From Spirochaetaceae bacterium (GTDB taxonomy: Bacteria; Spirochaetota; Spirochaetia; SZUA-6; Fen-1364): a stretch of 9,276 bases of DNA. Shown in pieces: positions 6,651 to 9,276 of the stretch (the stretch's first letter is position 1; each line of letters begins with the position of its first letter). Below the pieces are notes generated by a model. That model did no database searches. It was not told where the DNA came from and saw only the letters and a program-made list of their open reading frames with translations. The position numbers were made by a program, and so were the translations under genes. Where the stretch lies: assembly GCA_003141795.1 (NCBI GenBank), contig PLNO01000147.1, positions 373 to 9,648 of the forward strand, in the 5' to 3' direction.

Positions 6651-6681
6651 TTGATTGAATTTTCAATCAAATAATAACAGG
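6640..6681 (+). promoter_or_regulatory. Operator-like palindrome, 20-bp perfect arms, over the tetR promoter
   Basis: The left arm CCTGTTATTATTTGATTGAA (6640-6659) and the right arm TTCAATCAAATAATAACAGG (6662-6681) are exact reverse complements around a central TT. The site covers the -10 box and expected start point, and its right end touches the Shine-Dalgarno sequence AGGGGAG (6679-6685). TetR-family dimers typically bind such sites next to their own genes, so autorepression is the simplest reading. It is very AT-rich in otherwise GC-rich DNA. The arms are longer than one TetR dimer usually needs; two dimers may bind. Confidence 0.85.
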
Positions 6682-6689
6682 GGAGATCG

Positions 6690-7328
6690 ATGTCACCGAG
6701 AACCACGGATGACCAAGCCCATGACAAGAAACGCCAAGCCATCCTTCTCTCAGCGCTCCGCGTCTTTGCTCGCGAAGGCTATGGTTCCACAAGAATCCAG
6801 GATATCGCAAACGAGGCCGGTACCAGCTCGGCGCTCCTCTATCACTACTTCCGCGACAGGGACGCGGTGTTCTCCGAGCTGGTCCGTCTGGCCACGGCAA
6901 GCTCCCTCGGTGCCTTCGACCTTGCTGTCTCCGCCCCGGGCGGTCCGGCACGTGGTCTGTATGTACTTTTTGATACCGTCTTTCACTACGCCTTTGCGGG
7001 AGACGGACCTCTCTTCTTCCTTATCATGATCCAAGCCATGACATTCCGCAGGATACCATCGGAGGTGCAGGCCCTACTGGAGGCCTCTGGAGGTTCCTAT
7101 GTCACCAAGCTATTGCCACTGATCGTTGCAGGCCAAGCCTGCGGCGAGGTCAGAGATGCAGATCCCCTGAGCGTTGTCGGTACGATACTCGCGCTTATCC
7201 AGGGTTTTGCAATTGTTCAGGCCCAGAGCGTCGATAGACTGCCGTTGCCGGCCATAGCAGAAGTGCTGCGCTGCGTGCTGACCGAAAAGGGGATCGAAGC
7301 CCTGAAAGGAGCGAAAAAGAATGAATGA
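6690..7328 (+). CDS. TetR/AcrR-family transcriptional regulator
   Basis: A 212-residue protein. Residues ~15-60 match the TetR DNA-binding domain: ILLSALRVFAREGYGSTRIQDIA followed by the recognition helix region NEAGTSSALLYHYFRDRDAVF. The C-terminal part (about 70-212) is a variable helical ligand-binding and dimer domain whose ligand cannot be predicted; it includes hydrophobic stretches around 92-118 and 160-180. The ATG at 6690 follows AGGGGAG. It overlaps the downstream oxidoreductase gene by 8 bases, so the regulator likely controls that enzyme together with itself through the palindrome at 6640-6681. A small lipid-like or hydrophobic substrate of the oxidoreductase would be a reasonable inducer, but that is inference. 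Confidence 0.92.
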   Translation: MSPRTTDDQAHDKKRQAILLSALRVFAREGYGSTRIQDIANEAGTSSALLYHYFRDRDAVFSELVRLATASSLGAFDLAVSAPGGPARGLYVLFDTVFHYAFAGDGPLFFLIMIQAMTFRRIPSEVQALLEASGGSYVTKLLPLIVAGQACGEVRDADPLSVVGTILALIQGFAIVQAQSVDRLPLPAIAEVLRCVLTEKGIEALKGAKKNE

Positions 7329-8838
7329 ACCCGAGATCCTGATCATCGGCGCGGGCGTCGCCGGCCTGTCCGCCGGGTGCTATGCCCAGGCAAACGGCTA
7401 TTCTAGTCTCATCTTGGAAATGCATTCCCAGCCCGGCGGGCTGTGTACGGCATGGCAGCGCAAAGACTACACGTTCGACTACTGCATCCACTGGCTGGTC
7501 GGGTCCGGCAAGGCGCACGGATTTCGGAAGATTTGGGATTTCCTCGGGATGATCGACGACTCGATCATCATCGACCCGGAGATATTCCAGACCTGGCGCT
7601 GCAGCGATGGGACCGAAGTCCACTGGTACACCGACGCCGGCCGCCTGCAGGCTCACTTGGAGGGTCTGGCCAACAACACTGGGGACAGGCAGGCGGTTGC
7701 AGAGCTGTCGAGGTGGATTCGCAAGATGGGCACTTTCATCCTCATGGAACCGGATTTCAGTCCCCGGGGCTTGCGGGCGACGTTCCAGAGTCTGCCGGCA
7801 CTGCGGGTCATGCGGGAGTTTCAAGGCCGGGATTGGATGTCCTTCGCCGGACGGATAACGACACCGGTGTTGCGGGAGGCATTCACGGGTTTTTTCGCGA
7901 TGGAAGGGTTTCCGTTAATGGCAGTGCTCTTCACCCTCGGGAATCTTCACGCTCACAATGCTGGATACCCCCGTGGCGGTTCTCTTCCGATGGCCAAACG
8001 GGCGGAAGCCACTTACCGAGCCCTCGGCGGAAGCATTACCTATAATGCTCGGGTGCAGGAGATCCTGGTGGAACATGACCGGGCCGTGGGAGTACGCTGC
8101 GCCGACGGCTCGGTCATCCGGGCCAGATGGATTGTTTCGGCTGCCGACGCCCATACCGTCATCCACGAGCTGCTGGGAGGGCGCTGCAGGGACCCCGAAT
8201 GGGATCGCGCCTTCGCTGAATTGAAGCCGTTCCCCGGTCCAGTTCAGGTGAGTTACGGAGTGCGCCTGGATGAGAACCGGTCGGGCCTCTGCGGCTTCGA
8301 CCTCACCTCACGTGCCTCAGTCATCTCTTTGCCACTCCATCGGCCGCTCACCCTGGAAGGCAAGCCAGTCATGCGGGTGGGCCTGCACCACTACGCCTTC
8401 GATCAGGCCATGGGACCTGCTCATGGTATTCCTGTGACCTTCCTTTTCGCGGGTGACACGGCTTGGTGGCAGGACATCGCCAGAGATCAGACCGCCTACC
8501 GGGCAGAAAAGGAACGGCTGGCCAGGGATTTGGCCGCCTCAATCGATGCGGAAATCCCCGGATTCGCGGCGCGGATTGAAGCTATCGACGTGGCAACTCC
8601 ACTGACGAATATCCGTTACACAGGCAACTGGCAAGGGGCACAGGAGGGTTTCATGATGGGCGAAAGGCCCGATATGGCACTGCCCGCCACGCTGCCGGGG
8701 CTGGCCAACTTCCGCCTTGCCGGACAGTGGCTGTTCCCAGGCGGCGGCCTGCCTCCGTCTGCCAAGAGCGGCCGGGACGCCATCAAGACAATCTGCCGCG
8801 CAGAGCATCGACGCTTCCGTGACTCCCGCCCGACATGA
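7321..8838 (+). CDS. CrtI/CrtISO-like FAD-dependent oxidoreductase (phytoene desaturase superfamily)
   Basis: A 505-residue flavoprotein. The N-terminus carries the FAD-binding Rossmann motif IIGAGVAGLSAGCYA (G10, G12, G15) with E33 at the end of the second strand, then PGGLCTAWQRKDYTFDYCIHWL, the pattern of carotenoid desaturases and isomerases. The C-terminus has FRLAGQWLFPGGGLPPSAKSGRDA, the second FAD contact typical of this family. Such enzymes desaturate, saturate or isomerise long hydrophobic polyenes or lipids; no carotenoid genes are seen here, so the substrate is open. The ATG at 7321 has AAAGGAG at 7305-7311 and overlaps the tetR stop by 8 bases, implying a two-gene operon. Chain length is usual for the family and no disabling change is seen. 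Confidence 0.88.
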   Translation: MNEPEILIIGAGVAGLSAGCYAQANGYSSLILEMHSQPGGLCTAWQRKDYTFDYCIHWLVGSGKAHGFRKIWDFLGMIDDSIIIDPEIFQTWRCSDGTEVHWYTDAGRLQAHLEGLANNTGDRQAVAELSRWIRKMGTFILMEPDFSPRGLRATFQSLPALRVMREFQGRDWMSFAGRITTPVLREAFTGFFAMEGFPLMAVLFTLGNLHAHNAGYPRGGSLPMAKRAEATYRALGGSITYNARVQEILVEHDRAVGVRCADGSVIRARWIVSAADAHTVIHELLGGRCRDPEWDRAFAELKPFPGPVQVSYGVRLDENRSGLCGFDLTSRASVISLPLHRPLTLEGKPVMRVGLHHYAFDQAMGPAHGIPVTFLFAGDTAWWQDIARDQTAYRAEKERLARDLAASIDAEIPGFAARIEAIDVATPLTNIRYTGNWQGAQEGFMMGERPDMALPATLPGLANFRLAGQWLFPGGGLPPSAKSGRDAIKTICRAEHRRFRDSRPT

Positions 8839-9105
8839 TCGGGACGGTTTCGAGGCTACCATCGGGCCGGATCGCCAACCTTGCGCACCCCGGTTCTGCC
8901 TCACGGGTCTTGTGACGTTCAAGGCCTCAACTTCGAACGCCGACCGCGCTGCGGGACAGTAATCGGCCTTCGTTCAAACCCTCTCTCAATTCGATGGTTT
9001 CCGGCAGCCCTTCATTGCAGGCGTGGTGGCAGCGACAGTAGATTGCGGGAGGCGGTAGGACGGGAAGTGCCTGTCGTGCAAGTTCATGTAGCAGGTATAA
9101 AAAAA
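8839..9105 (+). other. Intergenic region between the oxidoreductase gene and tRNA-Pro
   Basis: I see no gene or recognisable integrase remnant in this stretch of about 267 bases. Short open frames that run into the tRNA on either strand are artefacts; the Pro-rich GGSNPPSP-like reading is a common by-product of translating a tRNA T-arm. No intrinsic terminator is clear after the stop at 8838. Confidence 0.5.
9099..9105 (-). terminator. T-run directly after tRNA-Pro, possible terminator
   Basis: Seven T residues on the minus strand follow the discriminator base with no CCA between. The GC-rich T-arm just before could help termination, but there is no separate hairpin, so this is a weak call. 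The run shortens to six and four in the partial copies at 6473 and 5604. Confidence 0.35.
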
Positions 9106-9180
9106 TCGGGCTGGGCGGATTTGAACCGCCGACCCCTTGCACCCCAAGCAAGTACGCTAAACCAACTGCGCTACAGCCCG
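9106..9180 (-). tRNA. tRNA-Pro, anticodon GGG
   Basis: A complete 75-nt cloverleaf on the minus strand. The acceptor CGGGCTG (9180-9174) pairs with CAGCCCG (9113-9107), with discriminator A at 9106. The D-stem is GCGC/GCGT, the anticodon stem CTTGC/GCAAG around loop TTGGGGT (anticodon GGG at 9145-9143), and the T-stem GGCGG/CCGCC with loop TTCAAAT. C1:G72 and A73 are bacterial tRNA-Pro identity elements, which agrees with the anticodon. CCA is not encoded, so it must be added after transcription. It reads codons CCC and CCU. Its 3' half is the source of the repeats at 5604-5642 and 6473-6518. Confidence 0.95.
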
Positions 9181-9193
9181 ATTTTGTGACGGC

Positions 9194-9222
9194 AGACTAC
9201 CATCGGCGGCGAGGGCTGTCAA
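9194..9222 (-). promoter_or_regulatory. Sigma70 promoter of tRNA-Pro with GC-rich discriminator
   Basis: On the minus strand TTGACA (9222-9217) is followed after 17 bases by TAGTCT (9199-9194), 13 bases before the first tRNA base. The bases just after the -10 (GCCGTC) are GC-rich, as in stringently controlled stable-RNA promoters. Confidence 0.7.
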
Positions 9223-9276
9223 GACGGGGGCGGGAAACGCAGCAATTCTCAGTGTGGCACCGTTATGAAGCAGTTC

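Larger units (their letters stand above)
6387..6689 (+). other. Intergenic region between the lumazine-synthase-like gene and the TetR gene
   Basis: This 303-base stretch contains the second tRNA-Pro fragment (6473-6518), a strong promoter (6622-6650) and the operator-like palindrome (6640-6681), all listed separately. I see no gene in it and no clear terminator after the stop at 6386; GACCCC at 6413-6418 could pair with GGGGTC at 6461-6466, but the loop is long and no T-run follows. Confidence 0.6.

Noticed and set aside
7195..7824. Minus-strand open frame of about 209 codons across tetR and the oxidoreductase.
   Set aside because: It is antisense to two well-supported genes and has no recognisable motif; long antisense frames are common in GC-rich DNA.
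8881..9189. Short open frames running through the tRNA-Pro gene on both strands.
   Set aside because: They translate tRNA sequence (the GGSNPPSP-type reading is typical of this) and the cloverleaf is complete.

Overview
The window is bacterial, GC-rich chromosomal DNA. It has Shine-Dalgarno-led genes, stop/start overlaps, sigma70-type TTGACA promoters and a tRNA with no encoded CCA. An energy-converting [NiFe] hydrogenase operon points to an anaerobic or facultatively anaerobic organism. I infer a Desulfobacterota-like (deltaproteobacterial) or similar lineage from gene content only; the sequence does not prove this.

Region 1 (1-4782, + strand) is the 3' part of a tightly packed operon for a membrane-bound group 4 [NiFe] hydrogenase. 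The order is: an antiporter-like MrpD/NuoN/MbhH subunit (cut by the window edge), a small NuoA/MbhI-like membrane subunit, the NuoB-like small subunit, a large subunit fused to a NuoC-like domain, the NuoH-like membrane anchor and a 2[4Fe-4S] ferredoxin subunit. Both nickel-binding CxxC pairs are intact, so this should be a real hydrogenase and not complex I or a cysteine-less relative. Electrons would enter through the ferredoxin subunit, pass the small-subunit cluster and reduce protons at the NiFe site, coupled to ion pumping by the membrane arm. Region 2 (4779-5582) is a YgiD-type class III extradiol dioxygenase whose start overlaps the ferredoxin stop, so it appears to be translationally coupled to the hydrogenase genes.

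Region 3 (5583-9105) looks like accessory DNA. It carries two cassettes to the left of an intact tRNA-Pro(GGG) gene (minus strand, 9106-9180). Cassette A holds one divergent lumazine-synthase-like gene. Cassette B holds a TetR regulator with a near-perfect 42-bp palindrome over its promoter, plus a co-transcribed CrtI/CrtISO-like FAD oxidoreductase. Partial, degenerate copies of the tRNA-Pro 3' half lie at 5604-5642 and 6473-6518, in the same orientation as the tRNA. They mark the left edge of each cassette. This is the layout expected after two successive integrations at the 3' end of a tRNA gene, although no integrase is present in the window.

The most unusual signals are the tRNA-derived repeat series (T-stem kept, 7-nt T-loop different in each copy), the lumazine-synthase-like protein with a rearranged active-site segment, the oxygen-using dioxygenase coupled to a hydrogenase operon, and the TetR operator palindrome.
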